Shown here in pieces: positions 6,642-13,093 of a stretch of 18,381 bases of DNA. Source of the DNA: Armatimonadetes bacterium UBA5352. GTDB lineage: Bacteria; Armatimonadota; Zipacnadia; Zipacnadales; UBA5352. The notes beneath the pieces were generated by a model. It was given only the letters and a program-made list of their open reading frames with translations, made no database searches and was not told the origin of the DNA. Location of the stretch: the NCBI GenBank assembly GCA_002411015.1, contig DHPY01000005.1:1-18381 (forward strand). The letters are read 5' to 3'. Positions within the stretch are counted from its first letter, which is position 1. Each line of letters opens with the position of its first letter. Both the position numbers and the translations under genes were made by a program.

Positions 6642-9600
6642 CTGTCGGTCAGCTCCATCAACAGCGTCGAGTTGGGCTCGAGGTCGAGAGTGGTTGTGCT
6701 GCCGCCGCCCAGGCGCTCTCCTGTGAGTGCGTTCGTCACAAGGGCCTCCCGAGGCAGGCGCAGAGTCCTCCGGCCGCCCTCTGCGGTGTGCAGCGCGACG
6801 AACCGCTCGTCGGCCCGCAGCACGTCGGCTCCTTCGTCAAGATAGCGGTGCACCCCTGCCTCGTCCATCACCGCGGCCAGCACCTCGCGCGGAAGATAGG
6901 GGAGGGCCGAGTAGAGCATCAGCCTTGTGCCTGCGCCAGCCGCGACCACCGCCGGATCGCCCGTCCCCGCGATGCGCGCCAGCAGCCGCCCCTGGCCCTC
7001 CGCCGGCAGCAGCGCAGGTGCGAAGGCACCGGCGCCGTAGCGGGCCTCGCCGCGGGTGGTCAGAGTGCCGGCGAGCACGCGCGGGTTCGTGATCTCCACC
7101 ACATAGCGCCCGACGTTGGCGGTGTCGTGCATCACGAACTTGAGGCCACGCAGCGGCAGGACCGGCGCCTCGACTGCCACGCGTGACCACGGGGCGCTCG
7201 TGAACGCGGCGAGCGGGTAGACGTGCTCGCGCGGCTCCCCGGCCACCAGCACCTCCTCAGGAGCAGAGAACTCGCTGAGGTTCGCGTCCTTGATGACGAA
7301 GGTGTAGCGCAGCAGCGGCGCGTCGCCGGTCAGGCTGATCCGCATCGCGAGGCCGTCGCCCGGATCGAACGGCTCCGGCGCCGTCCAGTGGATATCCGTG
7401 TAGCTGTGGCCGGTGTCGAAGGTCCAGCGGAGGCCGTTCTCGAGTGGCTCCGTCTCATACGCGGTGTACCAGCGCTCCATCGTCTCCGCATCACGCGGGT
7501 TGTACCAGTTCGCGAGCTCTGCGAAGCCGTTCACGGCTGCCTCGCGTGTCACCTCGAGATCGTGGACGAGCAGCGGCGTCAGCCTCGCCATCAGCGGGTC
7601 ATCGGCGACCGCATCGACCTGCGCGGGCAGCCAGCGCTCCACCAGTGTCAGGTCGAGCCCCGTGACCGCCTCCGCCTGCTCCGCCGACACGGCCTCCGGC
7701 GTGAGCAGCCCCGGCGCCCAGAGGAAGACCATCGCGTGCTGACCGGCCTCGCGCAGGCGCTCGGTCAGTGCCGCCTCCTCCGCATCGAGCATCACCGTGT
7801 TCAGGAAGATCAGCATCTTGTAGCGATCGAGATCGGCCTCCGCAAGCTGCTCGAGGTGGATCGCGTCGAAGGGCGCGCCCGCGTGGTAGAGCTCGGTGCC
7901 GATGCTCTCCACCAGCGAGTACCCGATGCCCATGCCGTGCCCGTCGCTGAAGCCGTAGAAGCTCTCCAGGTCGCAGACCAGTGCCACCTCGGCAGTCGCC
8001 GCGCGCGGCTCCTCAAGCGCACGCTCCGCGACATCCTGAAGCTCCGCCGCGCGCTCCATCAGCGCCGGGTCATCGAACCAGCCGCCGCCATTGTCCGGGC
8101 CGAAGTCCACCCACCAGAAGCCCGCGCGCTCGATCAGCGCGGTGGTGAATTCCCGCGTGATCGCCGCCAGTGACTGCGTCACGTCATCGGTGCGACCATA
8201 CTCGTTGCGCGGGTGCAGGTAGGTGCGAATGTCGCCTTCGAGGATATGCGGCTTGCCGCCGATGAAGTGTGCGGCGCCGAGGCTGCGCAGCCGCCCGTCC
8301 TGCCCCATCAGCCGATGCGAGTAGCTGTAGGGCGCCACGAAGTAGTCGAGGTAGGGGCTGCTGAAGAGCCGCTGAAGCTCGAGATGCCCGCCCTGCGTCT
8401 GCGGCCGCACTCCGTAGAAGTAGCCGTAGTAGACGCCGCAGATCTTCGCGCCGTCGGTGGTCTCCTTCACGATGCGCCCGAAGTGCTCCATCGCGTCGGC
8501 GACCACCCGCTGGTGGCAGCGGTAGTAGTCCATCGCGCGGCGCTCGGTCGCCAGGTCGTGGAAGGCGATCACCTCGCCGAACTGCCGCTCCTCGACGCCC
8601 GGCACCTCGGCGGTCGCGATGCTCGCCCTCGGGTCCGCCCACGCCGCCTGCAGCGCCGCGTCCGTCCCATACTGCTCGCGCAGCCACTCGCGGAAGCGCC
8701 GGGTCATCGCGGCGCCGGTGTCCGGGTACTGCTCGCGCCAGCTTCCGAAGTAGTGCCACTCCGCGGAGATGCCGTAGGCGGGGTGGTAGCCGAGAACGCG
8801 CTTGCCCCATGGCTGCGCCTCGATGTGCTCGATGAGCGCGCCCCAGGCCTCGCCGGTGTTCTCCAGCCATGCCTCGGAGGCCATCGAGGCGCGGACCGCA
8901 CGGTAGGTCTCCTCGCCGCCGAGTTCGCCGGGCACCGCGTAGTCCACCAACTCATCCGGGTGCGCCTCCGTCCACCACGAGGGCTGGATCAGGCGCACCA
9001 TCACGATCAGGTAGGCCTCCGGGTCGGCAGCGAGGTACATCCGGATCTGATCGTCGAGCGCCGAGAAGTCGTACTCGCCAGGCGCGGTCCAGTAGCTCCC
9101 GATCTGCCCGTAGGCGCAGTGGAGGTGCACGCCGGCATCGCGGAAGCTCGTGACCTGCCGCCGGCCGTGCTCGGTGGTGAGGTCAACGGTGCCGCGGTAC
9201 ATCACCAGTGGGCGTGGCTCACCGTTGATCGTGACCGCCGGTGAGCCGTTGACGAAGCCGGTCGCCGCGCGCAGCGGGGGATCGTCCTCGAACTGCTCGG
9301 GCGGCGCGGTGAGGCTCGCGAGATGCTGCTGATAGGCCGCCTGCTCCTCGTCCGTGATGAACGGCTCGGTCGCGAAGGACGCGTGCCCGTACCACGGTGC
9401 GATGAACGCCGAACCGACAACGCGCGCCTGCTGCCAGTCGGTATCGTCGAAGCCGATCGCGGTCCAGCTCTCCGGCGCCTCGCGCGAGACCCGCCAGGTG
9501 TCGTCAGAGGTGAGGGTCGCCTCCGTGCCGTCTGGCATCCTCAGCGTCAGCCGCGCGATGACCCCGGCGACGCTCGTGGCGTTCCAGGCCTCGACTGACA

Positions 9601-9919
9601 GCAGGTTCGCCCCTGCACGCAGATGCCGCGTCAGGTCGTAGCGCCACGCGGCGGTGTCGCGCTCATCAGGCTCAAGTGGCCCGTCACCGTTGACCCAGAG
9701 CGTCTGCCGGTCGTCCACCATCAGCCACAGGGAGGCCCGTGCCGGCGCCTGAGGCAGCTCAAATGCATAGCGGAACCAGCGAGCCTGCTCGCGCGCGTCG
9801 GAGGCGGCATCCTCCGGGTACCAGAGCCACTTCGCGGCTGACTCCTGCGCGATTGAGGAGCCTCCGACGACGGTGAGCGTAACGAGCATGGCAATGGGCA
9901 CAATCCGGGTGCGGGTCAT
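6638..9919 (-). CDS. Secreted GH42-like beta-galactosidase-type protein
   Basis: 1093 residues from ATG 9919, preceded by GGAGG with eight bases spacing; the longer upstream reading is Pro/Arg-rich and is not used. A signal peptide ends near residue 24 (VGGSSIA-QES). Residues about 30-180 form a GH2/rhamnosidase-type jelly-roll (ARWFRYAFELP, LMVDDRQTLWVNGDGP). Residues 230-600 form a GH42-like TIM barrel. The acid/base candidate is Glu387 in YGISAEWHYFG and the nucleophile candidate is Glu561 in KPHILEGDIRTYL. A class-I-amidotransferase-like domain follows at about 645-780 (YKMLIFLNTVMLDAEEAALTERL), as in GH42 trimerisation domains. A beta-rich C-terminal region ends the protein. It is the first gene of the tight 9919-158 operon. 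Family-level assignment is confident; the substrate is not known. Confidence 0.88.
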   Translation of the reverse strand: MTRTRIVPIAMLVTLTVVGGSSIAQESAAKWLWYPEDAASDAREQARWFRYAFELPQAPARASLWLMVDDRQTLWVNGDGPLEPDERDTAAWRYDLTRHLRAGANLLSVEAWNATSVAGVIARLTLRMPDGTEATLTSDDTWRVSREAPESWTAIGFDDTDWQQARVVGSAFIAPWYGHASFATEPFITDEEQAAYQQHLASLTAPPEQFEDDPPLRAATGFVNGSPAVTINGEPRPLVMYRGTVDLTTEHGRRQVTSFRDAGVHLHCAYGQIGSYWTAPGEYDFSALDDQIRMYLAADPEAYLIVMVRLIQPSWWTEAHPDELVDYAVPGELGGEETYRAVRASMASEAWLENTGEAWGALIEHIEAQPWGKRVLGYHPAYGISAEWHYFGSWREQYPDTGAAMTRRFREWLREQYGTDAALQAAWADPRASIATAEVPGVEERQFGEVIAFHDLATERRAMDYYRCHQRVVADAMEHFGRIVKETTDGAKICGVYYGYFYGVRPQTQGGHLELQRLFSSPYLDYFVAPYSYSHRLMGQDGRLRSLGAAHFIGGKPHILEGDIRTYLHPRNEYGRTDDVTQSLAAITREFTTALIERAGFWWVDFGPDNGGGWFDDPALMERAAELQDVAERALEEPRAATAEVALVCDLESFYGFSDGHGMGIGYSLVESIGTELYHAGAPFDAIHLEQLAEADLDRYKMLIFLNTVMLDAEEAALTERLREAGQHAMVFLWAPGLLTPEAVSAEQAEAVTGLDLTLVERWLPAQVDAVADDPLMARLTPLLVHDLEVTREAAVNGFAELANWYNPRDAETMERWYTAYETEPLENGLRWTFDTGHSYTDIHWTAPEPFDPGDGLAMRISLTGDAPLLRYTFVIKDANLSEFSAPEEVLVAGEPREHVYPLAAFTSAPWSRVAVEAPVLPLRGLKFVMHDTANVGRYVVEITNPRVLAGTLTTRGEARYGAGAFAPALLPAEGQGRLLARIAGTGDPAVVAAGAGTRLMLYSALPYLPREVLAAVMDEAGVHRYLDEGADVLRADERFVALHTAEGGRRTLRLPREALVTNALTGERLGGGSTTTLDLEPNSTLLMELTDR

Positions 9920-10086
9920 TGCAGATGCCTCCGTGCGCGGCCATCGCTGCTGCGAGTCAATGCACCGTCTGGCCCGCGGAGACCTTCGCCCGGGGAGGGT
10001 GGTGGAGCTGCTGGCGGGGCGACAGGGCGCGCAGACGAAGTGGTGGCGCACGGAAGTAGCGGTCGCGGGCGGGGGCGCACGGGTCG
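9920..10086 (-). other. Non-coding leader upstream of the GH42-like gene
   Basis: 167 bases between the small ORF stop at 10087 and the ATG at 9919. On the minus strand I see a Pro/Arg-coding-like, very GC-rich stretch with no TATAAT-like hexamer, no riboswitch motif and no T-run after a stem. The only clear signal is the GGAGG ribosome binding site at about 9928-9932. Confidence 0.5.
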
Positions 10087-10272
10087 TCAAGGACTGCGGT
10101 AGCCGGTTGCCTCGCCGACCTCCGCCAGCTCGATGAAGCCACGCTGCTCGATCAGCCCCGTCGCCATCACTGCCTCGTGCACGTCCGGCAGCACGGTCTC
10201 CGGGATGATCAGCTCGCTGCTCTCGTAGGCCGAAGGGGTATCGCTCTCATCGCGCAGCAGCTCGCGGTGCAC
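10087..10272 (-). CDS. Small coding-looking ORF directly after the Roadblock stop
   Basis: 61 residues from a GTG at 10272, in the same frame as the Roadblock gene and 39 bases after its TAG. No SD is seen before the GTG. Codon use is strikingly gene-like: nearly every codon ends in G or C, with GAG, CTG, GTG, ATC and GGC dominant, and the protein is rich in Glu/Asp (SELIIPETVLPDVHEAVM, RGFIELAEVGEATGYRSP). The 13 codons before the GTG and after the TAG are also open (CNGCAGGATLSR). I do not recognise the family. It could be a small gene translated by reinitiation, the tail of a longer ancestral protein cut by the TAG, or a remnant of a truncated gene. Confidence 0.4.
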   Translation of the reverse strand: MHRELLRDESDTPSAYESSELIIPETVLPDVHEAVMATGLIEQRGFIELAEVGEATGYRSP

Positions 10273-10311
10273 CCGTGAGAGCGTCGCTCCGCCCGCACAT
10301 CCGTTGCAGAG

Positions 10312-10689
10312 CTACAGCTTCGCCAGGTCCTCCGCAGCCTCGCGCAGGTCGGGCAGGACGCTTGAGGTCGGCGTGAGGGCGTCGGTGAGCGCGACCAGCA
10401 CTGCGGTGCCGCCGGCGGCAAGCGCGATGAGGTGCGCTGCGGCGCCCCGCACCGTCGCCTCGCGGGCCGAGCCGCCCGCAAGCGCCCGCGACGGTGCCTC
10501 CGCGGAGGCCAGCAGGTCCGCGCCGAGCGCCGCGAGGGCCTCAGTATCCGCACCTTCATCGGCCTCGGCGGCCAGCAGTAGCCCGGTGCGCGTTGAGAGC
10601 ACGACTGCTGTGAGCGCAGGCTGATTTGCGCGGAGAGCGCCGAGGCGCTCCCCAAGCCCGTTGCCATCCCACGGCATCATCGTCGCCAT
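10312..10689 (-). CDS. Roadblock/LC7-domain protein
   Basis: 125 residues, the normal size of bacterial Roadblock/LC7 (MglB-type) proteins, which dimerise and often act as regulators or GAPs for small Ras-like GTPases such as MglA. The pattern matches by eye: helix RLGALRANQ, strand TAVVLSTRTGLLLAAEAD (dGl-type turn), helix TEALAALGADLLASAEA, strands EATVRGAAAHLIALAAGG, TAVLVALTD, and closing helix LPDLREAAEDLAKL. Ala content is high. ATG 10689 shares its first base with the TGA of the oxidoreductase upstream (TGATG), so it is probably translated by coupling. No MglA-like GTPase is in the window. The cellular role is therefore unknown; a link to the oxidoreductase is only positional. Confidence 0.75.
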   Translation of the reverse strand: MATMMPWDGNGLGERLGALRANQPALTAVVLSTRTGLLLAAEADEGADTEALAALGADLLASAEAPSRALAGGSAREATVRGAAAHLIALAAGGTAVLVALTDALTPTSSVLPDLREAAEDLAKL

Positions 10690-11717
10690 CAGCCCTTCAT
10701 CGGCAACGAGATCGTCTCGCCACCATGCTGCCAGGAGCGGTCCATTGCCAGGCAGACTTCGTGTGTATTGACCGCATCCGCGATATCCACGTAGCTGTCC
10801 TCGCCGCTGTCGATGCAGTCGAGGAAGTGCCGGATCTCGCCCTCGAACGGGTGATGCGACACGTCGCCGGAGTCGGGCAGCACCGCCGGCACGACCGCCC
10901 AGCCGCTCTGCTCCGGGAAGAGCTCACGGGAGTAGACGCGGTTGTCGCGGATCGCGCCGCCGTCGCCCATGAGGTCTATGTTGAACTGGTAGGGCATTAC
11001 GCAGTCGACCGAAGAGGACAGTTTGCCGATCGCACCGTTGCTGAGCTTCACCGTGCCGACGACGGTCGCGGGATACTCGTAGCGCTCGTCCCAGCCCCCG
11101 GCGTAGGCGCCGGAGACCTCGACGATGTCGCAGCCCGTGAGCCAGCGGATCGCGTCCACCGCATGGCAGCCGCCGAAGAGGAAGCTCGAGCCGCCGCCGG
11201 CGATCGTCTTCGCCCACTCCCAGCCCGCATACCACGCGCTGACGCCATGCCAGTAATCGGCTTCGGCATAGAAGATGTTGCCGATGGCGCCCTCGCGCAC
11301 GAGCTTGGCGGTGTTCATCAGCGAAGGGTTCCAGCGGAGGCAGAAGCTCACGACGGTGCGGACGCCTGACGCGGCGACGGCATCGCGGAGGGCGTGGAGG
11401 CTTGCCAGGTTGAGCGCGATCGGCTTCTCCATGATGAAATGCTTCCCGGCCTCGGAGCACTTGATGCCATGCTCTACGTGCACATCACTGGGGCCGGTGA
11501 CGGAGAGGGCATCAACGCGAGGATCCGCCAGAAGCTCATCGAGGTCGGTGTAGATTGCGACGTCGGTCAGGCCTGCCTTGTCGGCCGCCCGGCGCGCGCT
11601 GGACTCGCGCCTGCTGCCGATCGCGACGATCTCCGCGCGAGGATCGGCGAGGTAGGCGTTGAGGTGCTCATCGGCGACCCACCCGGCGCCGAAAATGGCG
11701 CAACCGATCTTCTCCAT
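10689..11717 (-). CDS. Gfo/Idh/MocA-family NAD(P)-dependent oxidoreductase
   Basis: 342 residues, typical for this family, which oxidises or reduces sugars, inositols and related polyols in the cytoplasm. The N-terminal Rossmann fold has GAIFGAG-like nucleotide binding (CAIFGAGWVADEHL, residues 6-19), strand VAIGSRR and TGPSDVHVEHGIKCSEAGKH. The EKP motif is at 97-99 (catalytic Lys98), and GGCHAVDAIRWL at 182-193 carries His185 and Asp188, typical of the catalytic site. A strong SD (GGAGGTGGAG) lies just before ATG 11717. The next gene, Roadblock, overlaps its stop by one base. The exact substrate is not identifiable; the neighbours suggest a sugar or inositol-type compound. Confidence 0.93.
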   Translation of the reverse strand: MEKIGCAIFGAGWVADEHLNAYLADPRAEIVAIGSRRESSARRAADKAGLTDVAIYTDLDELLADPRVDALSVTGPSDVHVEHGIKCSEAGKHFIMEKPIALNLASLHALRDAVAASGVRTVVSFCLRWNPSLMNTAKLVREGAIGNIFYAEADYWHGVSAWYAGWEWAKTIAGGGSSFLFGGCHAVDAIRWLTGCDIVEVSGAYAGGWDERYEYPATVVGTVKLSNGAIGKLSSSVDCVMPYQFNIDLMGDGGAIRDNRVYSRELFPEQSGWAVVPAVLPDSGDVSHHPFEGEIRHFLDCIDSGEDSYVDIADAVNTHEVCLAMDRSWQHGGETISLPMKG

Positions 11718-11925
11718 GGGAACTCCACCTCCGGTTCGCTGGCTCCCGGTAGAGGGCGCAGGTTGCCGAGCCTGGAGAGACGAAGCGCCCGGGAGGCTCA
11801 GTCTGGCGGAGGCATTTCGACAGCGACCGGGGGGAGACCTCCCGGCGGGGAAGGAGGCACACGTTCAACTCCTTCGCCAGGGCGCGGGCTGGCGCTCGTC
11901 AGCAGCTTGCGACTGCGGAGGCCGC
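11718..11925 (-). promoter_or_regulatory. Structured leader upstream of the oxidoreductase gene
   Basis: 208 bases without a gene. Two inverted repeats are visible. The first is CCGGGGGG-AGA-CCTCCCGG at 11827-11845, an 8-bp stem with one G.T pair. The second has arms GAGCCT at 11768-11773 and AGGCTC at 11794-11799. Neither is followed by a T-run on the minus strand, so an intrinsic terminator is not supported. They may be a terminator-like stem after the small gene at 11926, or leader structure for the oxidoreductase. No TATAAT-like box is clear. Confidence 0.4.
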
Positions 11926-12237
11926 CTACTTCCCGAAGAGGCTTGACAGCCAGCCGCGCTTCCCGCCGCGCTTGGGCTTCGTTGTCTGTGACGCCGCGTG
12001 CGGGGCGGGTTCAGGCACCTTCACCACAGGCTCAGGCGGCGCCAGACCGCCTACGTGGTAGCGCGCCTCCGGATCGTCCAGCACTCGCTCGAGAATCACC
12101 TCGGGGTCCTCGTCGAGAGCCGTTGGGCCGAAGCGCTCAATGTCCTCGGCCGTGATCCGCACAGTCCCCACGCCCCTCACCGGTGCTATCCTCGGCGTGA
12201 TGGGCGGCCCGAGCGTCGTCCATCTGACCGTAAGCAT
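11926..12237 (-). CDS. Small hypothetical protein with basic C-terminal tail
   Basis: 103 residues from ATG 12237, which has GGAGGT seven bases upstream; longer upstream readings lack such a signal. It begins with a beta-strand-rich half (LTVRWTTLGPPITPRIAPV), then a helix-like acidic stretch (ITAEDIERFGPTALDEDPEVILERVLDDPEA). A Pro-rich linker follows, and the protein ends in a basic, amphipathic tail KPKRGGKRGWLSSLFGK. No signal peptide is seen, so it is probably cytosolic or peripherally membrane-associated through the tail. I do not recognise a family. A TATACT -10-like box lies 76 bases upstream, so it may have its own promoter, separate from the lipoprotein gene before it. Confidence 0.6.
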   Translation of the reverse strand: MLTVRWTTLGPPITPRIAPVRGVGTVRITAEDIERFGPTALDEDPEVILERVLDDPEARYHVGGLAPPEPVVKVPEPAPHAASQTTKPKRGGKRGWLSSLFGK

Positions 12238-12312
12238 CCTGTCCACCTCCGGGCTCTCTCGCGGCCCGGCTGTCGTCCACGGACCGCGGGCGACTCGGCC
12301 TGCGTCGATGTC

Positions 12313-12318
12313 AGTATA
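12313..12318 (-). promoter_or_regulatory. Candidate -10 box (TATACT) for the gene at 11926-12237
   Basis: TATACT on the minus strand, 76 bases before the ATG at 12237, within a comparatively AT-rich stretch of an otherwise very GC-rich sequence. The -35 element is poor (TTCCAT at 18 bases spacing, 3 of 6 matches). Confidence 0.4.
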
Positions 12319-12361
12319 CCCGAAACCGTGGCGAAGATGGAAGAGTTTGGGGAAAGACAAG

Positions 12362-13018
12362 CTAGAGTGTTGTGTACGCGGTCAACTCGATCATGGACGT
12401 CTTTGCCTCGTCCTCCCACGTCTCGTCCTTGACGAGACCGACACCGCGGGCATACCAGCTCTTGATGACATGGACGATGGGATCGCCGCCAGAGACGGCT
12501 TCCTCCCAGCGCTCCTCCACGCGCACGCAGCCGAAGGCGCCGGCCGGCACCGTCACCTGCTCGCCGACCGCGGCCACGGTGAAAGTCACCTCGGGGAAGA
12601 ACGGGTCGGGCCAGCTCTCACCGCGCTGCGGAGGGAGCATCAGCACCGGCAGGTCGTAGGCGGGGTCGCCGACGCGCGCGTAGATGGCCTGGCGATCCTC
12701 CCGTCGGACCTGCTGCCAGACGCGCTCGGGATACTGCCCGGTTGCGTCACGTGTCGAGCGCACGATGAAGTAGTCGTTACCGCTGAGCTCCGCGATCCCG
12801 ATGACCTCCTCGTGGTAGTCGAAGAGCTGGTTCTCGGTCGCCTGCGCCGGCACCACATCCGGCGCGAGGGTCATGCGGTACTGCCAGGTGTTGCCGAGCT
12901 TCATCGGCAGGTAGCTGGTGCTGCCGCCGTTGCCGCCGCTGTCTCCGCCACCGCAGCCCGCGAGCGTCGCCGCGAGTGCGATACCGAGGGTAATCAGAAC
13001 TGCGCGCCCTGTTGTCAT
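12362..13018 (-). CDS. Secreted lipoprotein, hypothetical
   Basis: 218 residues from ATG 13018, with an AGGTGG upstream. GTG 13030 is a possible longer start. The signal ends in a lipobox LAGC with Cys22, followed by a Gly-rich linker (GGGDSGGNGGST). The body starts YLPMKLGNTWQYRM, a motif I associate with extracytoplasmic lipoproteins that continue in a beta-rich fold. Later segments include TFTVAAVGEQVTVPAGAF and VHVIKSWYARGVGLVKDE. It is likely membrane-anchored on the extracytoplasmic side. No enzyme motif is visible. It lies 75 bases downstream of the large exported GH-like gene and may be in the same operon; a role in glycan binding or envelope organisation is a guess. Confidence 0.8.
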   Translation of the reverse strand: MTTGRAVLITLGIALAATLAGCGGGDSGGNGGSTSYLPMKLGNTWQYRMTLAPDVVPAQATENQLFDYHEEVIGIAELSGNDYFIVRSTRDATGQYPERVWQQVRREDRQAIYARVGDPAYDLPVLMLPPQRGESWPDPFFPEVTFTVAAVGEQVTVPAGAFGCVRVEERWEEAVSGGDPIVHVIKSWYARGVGLVKDETWEDEAKTSMIELTAYTTL

Positions 13019-13093
13019 GGTATCTGCCACCTGTTCATGTCTCTGCGTCGTGTGCCCGCGGCTTAGACGCCGCTCGCGGCCCGAAAGGTTCCA
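13019..13093 (-). other. Short gap with a GC-rich inverted repeat
   Basis: GCGGC-TTAGAC-GCCGC at about 13059-13074 (5-bp arms), overlapping a second GCCGC/GCGGC pairing. There is no T-run, and nothing else is recognised. It separates the GH-like gene from the lipoprotein gene, so it could mark partial termination or a transcript-processing site. Confidence 0.35.

Noticed and set aside
5601..6845. 414-residue plus-strand ORF opposite the alpha/beta hydrolase
   Set aside because: No RBS or family motif; His/Arg/Ala-rich shadow of a gene with a GxSxG elbow on the other strand.
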